This document shows, in pieces, positions 1 to 8,313 of a stretch of 64,000 nt of DNA. The stretch is from Clavibacter michiganensis subsp. insidiosus. GTDB taxonomy: Bacteria > Actinomycetota > Actinomycetes > Actinomycetales > Microbacteriaceae. How positions within the stretch are numbered: position 1 is the stretch's first letter; each line of letters begins with the position of its first letter. The notes under the pieces were generated by a model that saw only the letters and a list, made by a program, of their open reading frames with translations, did no database searches and was not told the origin of the DNA. A program made the position numbers and the translations under genes. The stretch covers positions 1,054,001-1,118,000 of the forward strand of contig NZ_MZMO01000001.1 of assembly GCF_002240565.1 (NCBI RefSeq), given 5' to 3'.

Positions 1-82
1 CGTCGAGGAGCTGCGCGCGCAGGCGGACACCCTCGAGGTGCCGCTCGACGACCTCCTCACCATGATCAAGGGAGCACGATGA
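1..82 (+). CDS. C-terminal end of a GntR-family (YtrA-like) transcriptional regulator, partial
   Basis: Only the last 26 codons are inside the window, in the frame beginning at base 2 and ending with TGA at 80-82. The visible tail (VEELRAQADTLEVPLDDLLT followed by MIKGAR) has the short helical, leucine-spaced character of the C-terminus of small GntR regulators of the YtrA type. The stop overlaps the ATG of the next gene by 4 bases, so the two are co-translated. YtrA-type regulators are often paired with a DUF1648/SdpI-like membrane protein, which is what follows. The family call rests on the tail and this context. Confidence 0.5.
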   Translation, partial: VEELRAQADTLEVPLDDLLTMIKGAR

Positions 83-1044
83 CCACCACAGCACCCTCGC
101 CCCTGCCGACCGGCGCGCGCGTCGCGGTCGTCGCCCCCGCTGCGGTCATCGCCCTGGTGCTCGCCGTCGCGGCCGTGCTGCTCGCGCCGACGCTCCCCGG
201 CCGGATCGCCGTGCACTTCGCCGCCGACGGGACGCCCGACGGATGGGGCTCGCCCTGGGTGATGCTCACGGTCGCGCTGGGTCTCGCGGTCGTGGCCGTG
301 GCGCTGGCCGTCGCCGCCCTGCGAGCGCGGGACCGGCGCACGGCGGCCACGGTGGTCCTCGTCGCCAACCTCGTGGCGGGCATCCTCGCCACGGGCTGGA
401 TCGCGGTCGCCGCGTCCGCCGCCGTCGGCGACGGCACCTTCCCCGTCGGGTGGAGCGTCTTGCTGTTGGGCGTGGGGGCGCTGGCGGCCGCGATCCCCGT
501 GGCCGTCCTCGTCCGCGCCGCGGGGCCCGTCCCCGCGAACGACGTGACGCCGCTCGAGGTCCCCGCCACGGCGCGGGTCGCCTGGCGTGGGCGCACCGGC
601 AGCGGGTGGTTCGCGGGCATCGGCGCGGCCGTCGTGGTGCTCGGTCTCGTGGCCGCGGCCAGCGCTCCAGCGGGGGATGCCGGCACCGCCGCGCTCACCG
701 GGATCCCGCTGGTCGTGGCCGGGCTCGCCATGCTCGCCCTCGCCCGCGTCGACGTCACGGTCGACCGGCGCGGGTTCCGGGTCGTGTCGGCGTGGACGCG
801 GATCCCGATCATGCGCGTGCCCCTCGCCCGCATCGAGTCGGCCGGCTGGGAGGACGTGTCCCCGGGGCAGTGGGGCGGATGGGGCCTCCGCGTCTCGGGC
901 CGCGGCCTCGCCTACGTCACGCGCTCCGGTCCCGGCCTCGTCGTGCGGCTGAGCGGCGGCCGCGCGCGCCTGGTCACCGTTGCGGACGCGGATCGCGGGG
1001 CCGCGGTCCTCGGCGCTCTGCTCGCCGCGCGTCGCGCCAGCTGA
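79..1044 (+). CDS. DUF1648 domain-containing integral membrane protein
   Basis: A 321-residue membrane protein. After a first helix (about residues 15-37) comes the DUF1648 signature LPGRIAVHFAADGTPDGWGS, followed by further hydrophobic segments near 60-82, 90-115, 120-145, 175-200 and 205-225. The C-terminal ~100 residues are soluble and resemble a PH-like strand-rich tail. DUF1648 is the domain of the Bacillus SdpI immunity and signalling family and is often encoded next to a GntR regulator. The start ATG overlaps the upstream regulator stop, so I infer a two-gene operon with an envelope or regulatory role. The exact function is unknown. Confidence 0.8.
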   Translation: MTTTAPSPLPTGARVAVVAPAAVIALVLAVAAVLLAPTLPGRIAVHFAADGTPDGWGSPWVMLTVALGLAVVAVALAVAALRARDRRTAATVVLVANLVAGILATGWIAVAASAAVGDGTFPVGWSVLLLGVGALAAAIPVAVLVRAAGPVPANDVTPLEVPATARVAWRGRTGSGWFAGIGAAVVVLGLVAAASAPAGDAGTAALTGIPLVVAGLAMLALARVDVTVDRRGFRVVSAWTRIPIMRVPLARIESAGWEDVSPGQWGGWGLRVSGRGLAYVTRSGPGLVVRLSGGRARLVTVADADRGAAVLGALLAARRAS

Positions 1045-1140
1045 GCCGATCGCCGTCCGGGCCTGTCGCGCGATGACCCGCGTGGCTAGCGTGGCCCCGA
1101 CGGCGCGCGACGAGGCCGCCGTCGGAGCCGAGGAGCACCC

Positions 1141-1623
1141 ATGCCGCGCATCACCCCCACCCTCTGGTTCGGCGAGGAGATCGAGGAGGCGGCGCGGTTC
1201 TACGTCGACCTGTTCCCCGGCTCGCGGATCACCGACACCTCGCGCTACCCGGACGACTTCCCGGATCCCGCGCTGCGCGGCACGGCCCTCGTGGTCGACC
1301 TCGAGCTCGACGGCCAGCCGTACCGCCTGCTGAACGGCGGACCCGGCATGCAGGCGAGCGAGGCGGTGTCGCTGTCGATCTCCGCGGGCGACCAGGAGGA
1401 GGTCGACCGCTACTGGGACGCCTTCGCCGCGGACGGCGGGACCGAGGGCCGGTGCGGCTGGGTGCGCGACCGCTGGGGCTTCTGGTGGCAGGTCGTCCCG
1501 GAGGCGATGGCGTCGACGATCGGCGGGCCCGACCCCGCGGGCGCCGCGCGCGCCATGGCCGCGATGATGGGCATGGGCCGGCTCGTCGTCGCCGAGCTGC
1601 AGGCCGCGTACGACGGGCGCTGA
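1141..1623 (+). CDS. VOC family protein (PhnB / 3-demethylubiquinone methyltransferase-like fold)
   Basis: A 160-residue protein beginning PRITPTLWFGEEIEEAARFY, the usual opening of the PhnB-like branch of the vicinal oxygen chelate superfamily. It also has the family's internal segments LFPGSRI, PYRLLNGGP and GWVRDRWGFWWQVVP. The VOC fold is two beta-alpha-beta-beta-beta modules. This branch commonly lacks a demonstrated enzyme activity, so the substrate is unknown. The gene stands alone, with a candidate TAGCGT element near 1085 and an AGGAG-like ribosome site before the ATG. Confidence 0.85.
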   Translation: MPRITPTLWFGEEIEEAARFYVDLFPGSRITDTSRYPDDFPDPALRGTALVVDLELDGQPYRLLNGGPGMQASEAVSLSISAGDQEEVDRYWDAFAADGGTEGRCGWVRDRWGFWWQVVPEAMASTIGGPDPAGAARAMAAMMGMGRLVVAELQAAYDGR

Positions 1624-1705
1624 CGGAGCTGGCGCCCACCAGCTGCCCGGGCACCCGCGTCCGACGCTCGCGCGTCGGGAGGCCGCCGGGTGCGGCGCCG
1701 CGCCG

Positions 1706-2029
1706 TCAGGTCCCGGCGCGCTCCGACAGCAGCAGGAGGAGCAGCGACCCGAGCGCGACCACGGCGATCAGCCCCATGAGGCAGGCGAAGGCGAGGTTCC
1801 GGATGCGCGCCGCCCGCACCGTCGCGGCGACGACGAGCATGGCGAGGTAGAGGAGCGCCGTCGCGGTGATCCCGGCCAGCGGGATCGCCGTCTCCGGCCG
1901 GAGCGCCGCGACGAGCAGCCCGACGGTGAGGCCCGCCATCAGCCCCGCGGGGACGAGCCACTGGCGGCGGCGCCCGGTGCGGATCGCGGGCTGGTCGCGG
2001 ACGCGGGTGGGTTCGGGTTCGGCGGGCAT
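1706..2029 (-). CDS. Small hypothetical membrane protein
   Basis: A 107-residue protein with a basic N-terminus (residues 1-23) and three hydrophobic stretches, near residues 25-45, 50-70 and 78-102. It ends in a short polar tail. No family recognised. It lies alone between the VOC gene and the molybdopterin genes, transcribed on the minus strand. Codon use (G/C in third positions) is normal for the region, which supports it as a real gene. The topology is a prediction from hydrophobicity only. Confidence 0.65.
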   Translation of the reverse strand: MPAEPEPTRVRDQPAIRTGRRRQWLVPAGLMAGLTVGLLVAALRPETAIPLAGITATALLYLAMLVVAATVRAARIRNLAFACLMGLIAVVALGSLLLLLLSERAGT

Positions 2030-2094
2030 GCCCCACCCTCGCGCTCCCGGGCGCTCCTGCCTACCGGCGGGATCACGTGCGGGAGGCTCCGGGT

Positions 2095-2361
2095 TCAGCC
2101 GCCGGAGAACGGCGGCAGCACGTCCACCGCGCTGCCCGCGGTCAGGGGAGCATCGCGGTCGGTCGTCGCGACGCCCTCGACGAGGTAGGTGCAGCGGGCG
2201 AGGACGGCGGACGCGTTCGCCGGATCCGCGGTCGCGGCGGCTCGGGATCCGAGCGCGTCCATCAGGTCGCCGAGCGTCGCGGGATCCGGCAGGTCGACCT
2301 CGTCGGTCGTGCGGCCGAGCGCGGCGGCGGCGGCGGCGAAGAGCTCCACGGGGACGATCAC
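2095..2361 (-). CDS. moaD: Molybdopterin synthase small subunit MoaD (ubiquitin-fold sulfur carrier)
   Basis: An 88-residue MoaD/ThiS-family protein ending in the diagnostic Gly-Gly (LPPFSGG), whose C-terminal thiocarboxylate donates sulfur to precursor Z (cPMP) in the large-subunit (MoaE) active site. Start is GTG. It follows moaA with a single-base gap on the minus strand, so the two are translationally coupled. The partner subunit MoaE is about 32 kb away (34461-34892). No adenylyltransferase (MoeB) is visible in the window. Family and role are well established. Confidence 0.9.
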   Translation of the reverse strand: MIVPVELFAAAAAALGRTTDEVDLPDPATLGDLMDALGSRAAATADPANASAVLARCTYLVEGVATTDRDAPLTAGSAVDVLPPFSGG

Positions 2362-2362
2362 G

Positions 2363-3448
2363 TCAGCCCCCGATCGCGCTCATCGAGCGGGCGGGCTGGA
2401 TGAAGTCGGCGTCGTCCATGCCGTGGCCCTTCGGCTTCGCCCACATGGCGCCGCGCCAGAGGTCGGCGATCTCCTGGTCGGACGCGCCCGAGCGGAGGGG
2501 CGCGAGCAGGTCGGTCTCGGTGTGCGAGAACAGGCAGCTGCGCACGCCGCCCGTCGCGGTGAGGCGCGTGCGGCGGCAGTCGGCGCAGAACGGCTCGGTG
2601 ACGCTCGCGATGACGCCGACGCGGCCGAGCATCGCCGTGCCGGCCCCGCTCTCGCGGGAGTGCACGCGCCAGAGCTCGGCGGGGGATCCGTCGCGCGGCT
2701 CCTCGTCGGGCACCAGCGTGAAGCGCTCCGACAGGCGCGCGCGGATCTCGGCGGCCGTGATCATCTCGTCCCGGTCCCACGCGTGGTCGGCGTCGAGCGG
2801 CATCTGCTCGATGAAGCGCAGCTGGTGGCCGCCCGCGACGGCCCACTCGAGGAGGTCCGCCGCCTGGTCGTCGTTGACGCCGCGCACGAGCACGGCGTTG
2901 ATCTTGATGGGCGCGAGCCCCGCGGCCGCGGCAGCGTCGATGCCGTCGAGCACGCGGTCGAGGAACGGCCGGCGCGTGATCAGCCGGAACGTCTCCGCGT
3001 GCACGGAGTCGAGCGACACGTTGATCCGGTCGAGCCCCGCGTCCTTCAGCGCCTGCGCTCGGGAGGACAGGCCGATCGCGTTGGTCGTGAGCGAGATCTC
3101 GGGCCGGTCGGGGAGCGCCGCGCAGGCCGCGATGATCTCGATGAGGTCGCGGCGCAGCAGCGGCTCGCCGCCCGTGAAGCGCACCTGCCGGACGCCGAGG
3201 TCGCGCGTCCCGATGCGCACGAGCCGCTCGATCTCGGCGAGCTGCAGCGCTTGCCGGTCGGGCGTGAAGGGGAGGCCCTCGGCCGGCATGCAGTAGGTGC
3301 AGCGCAGGTTGCAGCGGTCGGTGAGGGAGATGCGGAGGTCGGTCGCGCGGCGGCCGAAGGGGTCGAGGAGCGCCGGATCGTCGGGCCGGGCGGGGCCCGG
3401 AGCGGCGGCGGGACGCGGCATCGCCGGCATCCCCAGCGAGGTGCTCAT
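2363..3448 (-). CDS. moaA: GTP 3',8-cyclase MoaA
   Basis: A 361-residue radical SAM enzyme for the first step of molybdopterin synthesis, GTP to 3',8-cyclo-dihydro-GTP. The N-terminal [4Fe-4S] motif CNLRCTYC uses Cys46, Cys50 and Cys53. The C-terminal second cluster motif is PFCADC followed by a third Cys in GGVRSCLFS. The C-terminal Gly-Gly needed for catalysis is present (SAIGG). Length matches the family (about 330-360). It is transcribed with moaD, and its ATG lies 6 bases downstream of a TAGCCT box, so the mRNA is probably leaderless. Confidence 0.96.
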   Translation of the reverse strand: MSTSLGMPAMPRPAAAPGPARPDDPALLDPFGRRATDLRISLTDRCNLRCTYCMPAEGLPFTPDRQALQLAEIERLVRIGTRDLGVRQVRFTGGEPLLRRDLIEIIAACAALPDRPEISLTTNAIGLSSRAQALKDAGLDRINVSLDSVHAETFRLITRRPFLDRVLDGIDAAAAAGLAPIKINAVLVRGVNDDQAADLLEWAVAGGHQLRFIEQMPLDADHAWDRDEMITAAEIRARLSERFTLVPDEEPRDGSPAELWRVHSRESGAGTAMLGRVGVIASVTEPFCADCRRTRLTATGGVRSCLFSHTETDLLAPLRSGASDQEIADLWRGAMWAKPKGHGMDDADFIQPARSMSAIGG

Positions 3449-3454
3449 GCGTCC

Positions 3455-3460
3455 AGGCTA
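3455..3460 (-). promoter_or_regulatory. -10 box for probable leaderless moaA transcript
   Basis: Reading the minus strand, TAGCCT is separated from the moaA ATG by six bases. A TANNNT hexamer at this spacing places the transcription start at or next to the start codon, the actinobacterial leaderless arrangement. Confidence 0.6.
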
Positions 3461-3529
3461 CGCGCGCGCCGGGGCGCGGCCGACGCGGAGCGGATCATGC
3501 CGGCCCGTGCGCGCCGCACCTGCGGTCCC

Positions 3530-3535
3530 TAGGAT
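3530..3535 (+). promoter_or_regulatory. -10 box for probable leaderless transcript of the HTH-TOBE gene
   Basis: TAGGAT lies six bases before the ATG at 3542, matching TANNNT at the spacing expected for a leaderless mRNA. It faces away from the moaA promoter, so a 90-bp divergent control region serves both molybdenum transcription units. Confidence 0.6.
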
Positions 3536-3541
3536 CGTCGC

Positions 3542-4057
3542 ATGACGCAGAAGAGGGACCGCACGCCGATGGGCGCCGCGGATGCCGAGCAGCCCGTCAC
3601 CGCCGCACCCGCCTCCGGACCCTTCCGCTATCGCGTGAGCGAGGCCGCGGCGCTCCTCGGCGTGAGCGACGACACCCTCCGCCGCTGGGCCGACGCCGGC
3701 CGGCTCGACCTCGCGCGCGGCGAGGGCCGGCTGAACCAGGTCGACGGCGCGCAGCTCGCCCACCTCGCGACGGAGCTCGCGGCCGACGGCACGCTCGCGG
3801 CGAGCGGCGGCGCCCGGCGCCCGACCTCCTCGGCGCGGAACCGGATGCCCGGCATCGTCACGCGCGTCGTGCGCGACGGGGTCATGGCGCAGGTCGAGAT
3901 CCAGGCGGGGCCGTTCCGGATGGTGTCCCTCATCAGCCGCGAGGCCGCCGACGAGCTCGGGCTCGAGGTGGGCGCGCCCGCCGCCGCGACCGTGAAGGCC
4001 ACCAACGTGGGCGTCGAGCTGCTCGCGCCCGAGACCCTGACGGGCGGCCGGGCGTGA
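3542..4057 (+). CDS. Helix-turn-helix / TOBE (Mop) domain molybdate-binding protein
   Basis: 171 residues. An excisionase/MerR-type helix-turn-helix lies at about residues 31-62 (VSEAAALLGVSDDTLRRWAD). A single TOBE/Mop domain lies at about 100-168 (RNRMPGIVTRVVRDGVMAQV, then SREAADELGLEVGAPAAATV). Mop domains bind molybdate or tungstate, so the arrangement is a ModE-like sensor with a different DNA-binding head. It is the first gene of the modABC operon and overlaps modA by 4 bases. I infer that it senses molybdate and controls modABC and perhaps the divergent moaA-moaD; an alternative is a storage or buffering protein. Confidence 0.85.
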   Translation: MTQKRDRTPMGAADAEQPVTAAPASGPFRYRVSEAAALLGVSDDTLRRWADAGRLDLARGEGRLNQVDGAQLAHLATELAADGTLAASGGARRPTSSARNRMPGIVTRVVRDGVMAQVEIQAGPFRMVSLISREAADELGLEVGAPAAATVKATNVGVELLAPETLTGGRA

Positions 4058-4866
4058 TGCGCCGGGGACCTCGGGCGGCGACCCGCGCGCGCGTGGCCGT
4101 CGTCGGCGCCCTCGCGGCCGGGCTCCTGGCCGGGTGCGCTACGGGCGGATCCGTGCCCGCCGGCGTCCCCGATCCCGCCCCCGATGCCCTCGCCGGCACC
4201 CTCGTCGTGCAGGCCGCCGCGTCGCTCACCGGCAGCATGGACGAGGTCGCCCGCGACTTCGAGAGCGCGCATCCGGGCGTGACGGTCACGGTGTCGTACG
4301 GCGGCAGCTCGACGCTCGCGCAGCAGATCGTGCAGGGCGCGCCCGCCGACGTGTTCGCGTCCGCGTCCGACGCGACGATGAAGACGGTCGTCGACGCGGG
4401 AGAGACGGCCGCGGATCCGCGCGTGTTCGCCCGCAACGCGCTCGAGATCGCGGTGCCGCCCGGCAACCCCGGCCGCATCGCCGGCCACGCGGACTTCGCC
4501 GACCCCGCCCGCACGCTCGCCCTCTGCGCGCCCGAGGTGCCGTGCGGGGCCGCCGCGGCGCAGGCGTTCCAGGAGGCGGGCGTCACGCCGCAGCCGGACT
4601 CGCTCGAGCAGGACGTGCGCGCCGCCCTCACGCGCGTCGAGCTCGGCGAGGTGGACGCGGCCGTCGTCTACGAGACGGACGTGCGGGCCGCGGGCGACCG
4701 GGTCGAGGGCGTGCCGCTGCCGGACGAGGAGAACGTCACGACCGACGCCGTCGTGGCGCCGCTCGCCGGATCCGCCTCGCCCGCCCTCGCCGCCGCGTTC
4801 GCCGAGTACGTGGCCGGCGACGACGCCCGCGCCGTCTTCCAGGCGGCGGGGTTCCGTGCCCCCTGA
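4054..4866 (+). CDS. modA: Molybdate ABC transporter substrate-binding lipoprotein ModA
   Basis: 270 residues with a lipoprotein signal ending in LLAGC (Cys28 is the predicted lipidated residue). The mature part opens with the family motif VVQAAASLTGSMDEVARDF and has SYGGSSTLAQQI and GAPADVFASAS, which line the oxyanion pocket. It captures molybdate at the outer membrane face and delivers it to ModB. The start is GTG at 4054 overlapping the upstream stop, or the adjacent in-frame ATG at 4057. Its stop overlaps the modB start by 11 bases. Confidence 0.95.
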   Translation: MMRRGPRAATRARVAVVGALAAGLLAGCATGGSVPAGVPDPAPDALAGTLVVQAAASLTGSMDEVARDFESAHPGVTVTVSYGGSSTLAQQIVQGAPADVFASASDATMKTVVDAGETAADPRVFARNALEIAVPPGNPGRIAGHADFADPARTLALCAPEVPCGAAAAQAFQEAGVTPQPDSLEQDVRAALTRVELGEVDAAVVYETDVRAAGDRVEGVPLPDEENVTTDAVVAPLAGSASPALAAAFAEYVAGDDARAVFQAAGFRAP

Positions 4867-5713
4867 GCCGCGCGCCGACCGCAGCCGCATCCGCACGCGC
4901 GTCCACGCGGGCGAGCGCGCCGACCGCGTCCCCGCCCTCCTCTGGATACCCGCCGGGGTCGCCCTGGCGTTCCTCGTGCTGCCGCTCGCGGCCCTCGTGG
5001 TGCGCGCGCCGTGGGCGACGCTGGGGGAGCGGCTCGCGGATCCCGGCATCGCCCGCGACCTCGGCCTCTCGCTCGGCAGCGCGCTCGCCGCGACCGCCCT
5101 CAGCCTCGTGCTCGGGGTGCCGCTCGCGTTCGTGCTGTCGCGCTCGGCGGGCCGACCGCCCGTGGTGCAGCGGATCCTCCGCGCGCTCGTGACCGTGCCG
5201 CTCGTGCTGCCGCCCGTGATCGGCGGCGTGGCCCTGCTGCTCCTGCTCGGGCGCCGCGGGCTGATCGGCGGACCGCTCGAGGCGCTGACGGGGATCACCA
5301 TCCCCTTCACGACGTCCGCCGTGGTGATCGCCGAGACCTTCGTGGCCATGCCGTTCCTCGTGCTCGCGGTGGAGGGGGCGCTGCGCGGCGCCGACCGCCG
5401 CTTCGAGGACGCGGCCGCGACGCTCGGCGCGAGCCGCTGGACCGTGCTCCGCCGGGTGACCCTCCCGCTCGTCGCGCCCGGGATCGGCGCGGGCGCGGTG
5501 CTGTGCTTCGCCCGCGCGCTCGGCGAGTTCGGGGCGACGCTCACGTTCGCGGGCAGCTTCCCGGGCGTGACGCAGACCGTGCCGCTGTCGGCGTACCTGG
5601 CGCTGCAGACGGATCCGGACGCCGCCGTCGTGCTGAGCCTCGTGCTGCTCGCCGTGTCGGTGGTCGTGCTCGTGAGCCTGCGCGACAGGTGGGCCTCGGG
5701 GGTGCACGCGTGA
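4856..5713 (+). CDS. modB: Molybdate ABC transporter permease ModB
   Basis: A 285-residue permease with about six membrane segments and the EAA loop of binding-protein-dependent permeases at about residues 180-200 (EDAAATLGASRWTVLRRVTL), the contact site for ModC. GTG start within the modA end. The N-terminal 25 residues are longer and more charged than in typical ModB. The 4-base GTGA overlap with modC indicates coupled translation of the whole transporter. Confidence 0.93.
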   Translation: MPPEPRADRSRIRTRVHAGERADRVPALLWIPAGVALAFLVLPLAALVVRAPWATLGERLADPGIARDLGLSLGSALAATALSLVLGVPLAFVLSRSAGRPPVVQRILRALVTVPLVLPPVIGGVALLLLLGRRGLIGGPLEALTGITIPFTTSAVVIAETFVAMPFLVLAVEGALRGADRRFEDAAATLGASRWTVLRRVTLPLVAPGIGAGAVLCFARALGEFGATLTFAGSFPGVTQTVPLSAYLALQTDPDAAVVLSLVLLAVSVVVLVSLRDRWASGVHA

Positions 5714-6774
5714 GCGCCTCAGCGGGCCGCGGGACGGCGGCCGATGGGCTGGACGCGCGGGTCGTCGTCGAGCGCGCCGTGTTCCGCCTCGACGTCGGGC
5801 TGCGCGTGCCGGCCGGATCCACGACCGCGGTCGTCGGGCCGAACGGCGCGGGCAAGTCGACGCTGCTCCGGGCGCTCGCCGGGCTCGCGCCGCTCACGGC
5901 GGGACGCGTCGCGCTCGACGGCCGGGTGCTCGAGGATCCGGACGGGAGCGCCGCGCGGATCCCCGCCGAGCGCCGCGGCATCGGCGTCGTCTTCCAGGAC
6001 CACCTGCTCTTCCCGCACCTGTCCGCCCTCCAGAACGTCGCGTTCGGGCCGCGGGCGCACGGCGTCGCGCGCGCGGTCGCGGAGGAGCGGGCGCGTGCCC
6101 TGCTCGACCGGCTCGGCATCGCGCACCTCGCCGACCGCCGGCCCGCGCGCCTGTCCGGCGGGCAGTCGCAGCGCATCGCGCTCGCCCGTGCCCTCGTGCT
6201 CGAGCCGGCGCTCCTCCTCCTCGACGAGCCGATGGCGGCGCTCGACGCGGGCACGCGGCTCGATGTGCGCGAGCTCCTCGCCGACGAGCTCCGGCGGTTC
6301 GGCGGCGCGGCCGTGCTCGTGACGCACGATCCCGTCGACGCGCTGGCGCTGGCCGACCGGATCCACGTGCTCGAGGACGGCCGCCCGGTGCAGGAGGGCG
6401 CGCCGGCCGAGGTGGCCCTGCGGCCCGCGACGGCCTACGTGGCGCGGCTCGTGGGGATGAACCGGCTGACGGGGCATGGCGCCGACGGGCGGCCGGTCGT
6501 GGTCCTCGCGGCGCCGGCCGACGTGCGGCTCTCCCGGGAGCGCGACGGCGAACCCGCGTCCGCGTCCGCGCCCGCCGCCGGTCACGTCGCGACCGGCGAG
6601 GTCCGCCGGATCGAGGGCGTCGCGGGCCGGATCCGCGTGACCCTGCGCCTCGTCCCGAGCGACCCGTCGGGGCTCGCGGGCGACGTCACCGCCGAGCCCG
6701 ACGCCGCGTCCTTCGCCGCGCTCCGGCCGGTCGCGGGCGAGCGCCTCACCGTGCGGATCCCGCCCCGGAGCTGA
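5710..6774 (+). CDS. modC: Molybdate ABC transporter ATP-binding protein ModC
   Basis: 354 residues from a GTG start that overlaps the modB stop. Walker A is GPNGAGKST (residues 43-51), the signature is LSGGQSQRIALARAL, Walker B is LLLLDEPMAALD, and the switch histidine is in VLVTHDP. The C-terminal part (about 245-354) is a TOBE-like strand-rich domain, as in ModC. It powers molybdate import. Its stop codon directly abuts the stop of the convergent mannosyltransferase gene, leaving no intergenic space. Confidence 0.93.
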   Translation: MSASAGRGTAADGLDARVVVERAVFRLDVGLRVPAGSTTAVVGPNGAGKSTLLRALAGLAPLTAGRVALDGRVLEDPDGSAARIPAERRGIGVVFQDHLLFPHLSALQNVAFGPRAHGVARAVAEERARALLDRLGIAHLADRRPARLSGGQSQRIALARALVLEPALLLLDEPMAALDAGTRLDVRELLADELRRFGGAAVLVTHDPVDALALADRIHVLEDGRPVQEGAPAEVALRPATAYVARLVGMNRLTGHGADGRPVVVLAAPADVRLSRERDGEPASASAPAAGHVATGEVRRIEGVAGRIRVTLRLVPSDPSGLAGDVTAEPDAASFAALRPVAGERLTVRIPPRS

Positions 6775-8235
6775 TCAGCCGGCGTCGGGCCCGTCCACGG
6801 GCATGCGCTCGGGCACGCGATCCCGGCCGAGCCGCCGCCGCACCCGGGCCGGCACGAGCCGCGCGCGCCCGTCCGGCCCGAGGCGCACGAGCGAGCCGGC
6901 CACCACGATCACGAGCGCCACGACGAGCGCGATCTGCCACGCCCACAGGTCCGGCGCGAAGAGCCGCAGCGCGAGCGCGGCCACCACCGCGAACCACTCG
7001 CCGCGGCCGGTCATCGCGATGAACGGGATGAGCAGCAGCGCGTACCAGGGGTAGCGCGGGCTCACGGCGAGGAGCGTCACGCCGATCATCACGACCTGGC
7101 CGAGCCACGGATCCGCCGGATCGGTCCTCCACCAGACGAGGCCCGCGGTGACCGCGAGGATCAGCGCGACCGCGACCAGCCCGTACTGCCCGGGCACGAC
7201 GAGCTCCACGAGCGGGAACCGCCCGCCGTCGTCGTAGCCCTCCTCCTGCAGGTAGCCGGGCAGGTAGCCGAGCACCGCGATCCCGGTGCTGAGCACGTAC
7301 GGCACGTAGAGCAGGGCGAACGTGACGACGGCCGCGGTGATCACCTTCCACGGCTGCTTCCGGAGCAGCGCCGGCGCCGCGATCACCGGGATGAGCTTGG
7401 TCGCGATGGCCGCGCCGAGCGCGATGCCGCCGCGCCACCGCATCCCCCCGGCGACGAGGAGCGACGCCGCGAGCGCCAGCAGGGCCCCGAGCGCGTCGAC
7501 GTGGGAGTTCGTGACCACCTCGCTCGCGACGAGCGGGCACCACGCCCAGAGCGCCGCCCACCACACGGGCCTGCCGCGCTTCCGCAGCGCGCGGAGGAGC
7601 AGGAGCGTCACGGCCGTCATCATCAGGAGCCCGGCGGCCTGGAACGCCCAGTACTCGGCCGTCACGGGGACGACCGCGCGCACGCCCGCGAAGAACAGCT
7701 CGGCCATCGGCGGGTAGATCGTGGGCACCTTGGGCCGGTTGAGGGCCGTGCACATCGGCTCGTGCGTCTCCTCCTCGCGCACGCCCATGATCCGCTTCCC
7801 CTCGCAGGTGGCGGCCCCGTCGGATCCCACGACGGTCTTCGGGTAGAGCCAGTCGGGCCGGAGGTCGCGCAGCTCGGGGTCGGCCGGCGTGTACCGGTAG
7901 GGCGACTCGCCCGCGTTCTGCACGATGCCGTCCCACGCGTATCGCGCGGAGTCGGTGCTGGTGTTCGGCGGTCCGGCCATGGCGGCGGCCCCGAGGCCCA
8001 CCGATCCGAGGATGATGAGCGCAGCGGCGGATCGGGCCGGCAGCTTCCGCACCAGGAGGACCGCCGCTCCGAACACCACCCAGATGACGACCACGAGCCA
8101 GAACAGCGGCGCGGCACCCTCGCGACGGAAGAACGCCTCGTCGTCGGCATCGCCGAACAGATCGAACGCGACCACCGACCACCCGGTGAGCGCGGCCATG
8201 ACGGCGAGGACGAGGGCGGTGAGGGCGGTGCGCAC
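6775..8235 (-). CDS. GT87/DUF2029-type polyprenol-phosphate-mannose mannosyltransferase-like membrane protein
   Basis: A 486-residue GT-C fold membrane protein with roughly ten hydrophobic segments. The first extracytoplasmic loop carries SARYAWDGIVQNAGESPYRY, the acidic catalytic-loop region, and a later conserved NSHVDALG follows. GT87 enzymes transfer mannose from polyprenyl-phosphate-mannose to lipid-linked glycans such as lipomannan. The loop at residues about 110-150 carries two Cys that could form a disulfide. GTG start. It is divergent from the membrane molybdenum oxidoreductase, and no glycan cluster surrounds it. Confidence 0.75.
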   Translation of the reverse strand: MRTALTALVLAVMAALTGWSVVAFDLFGDADDEAFFRREGAAPLFWLVVVIWVVFGAAVLLVRKLPARSAAALIILGSVGLGAAAMAGPPNTSTDSARYAWDGIVQNAGESPYRYTPADPELRDLRPDWLYPKTVVGSDGAATCEGKRIMGVREEETHEPMCTALNRPKVPTIYPPMAELFFAGVRAVVPVTAEYWAFQAAGLLMMTAVTLLLLRALRKRGRPVWWAALWAWCPLVASEVVTNSHVDALGALLALAASLLVAGGMRWRGGIALGAAIATKLIPVIAAPALLRKQPWKVITAAVVTFALLYVPYVLSTGIAVLGYLPGYLQEEGYDDGGRFPLVELVVPGQYGLVAVALILAVTAGLVWWRTDPADPWLGQVVMIGVTLLAVSPRYPWYALLLIPFIAMTGRGEWFAVVAALALRLFAPDLWAWQIALVVALVIVVAGSLVRLGPDGRARLVPARVRRRLGRDRVPERMPVDGPDAG

Positions 8236-8313
8236 ACTCCATCATGGCGGCGCGCGGCTCGACGACCGCCGACCGGCCCCGACCCGCCGTCTCCCGGACG
8301 AAGGACGACCCCC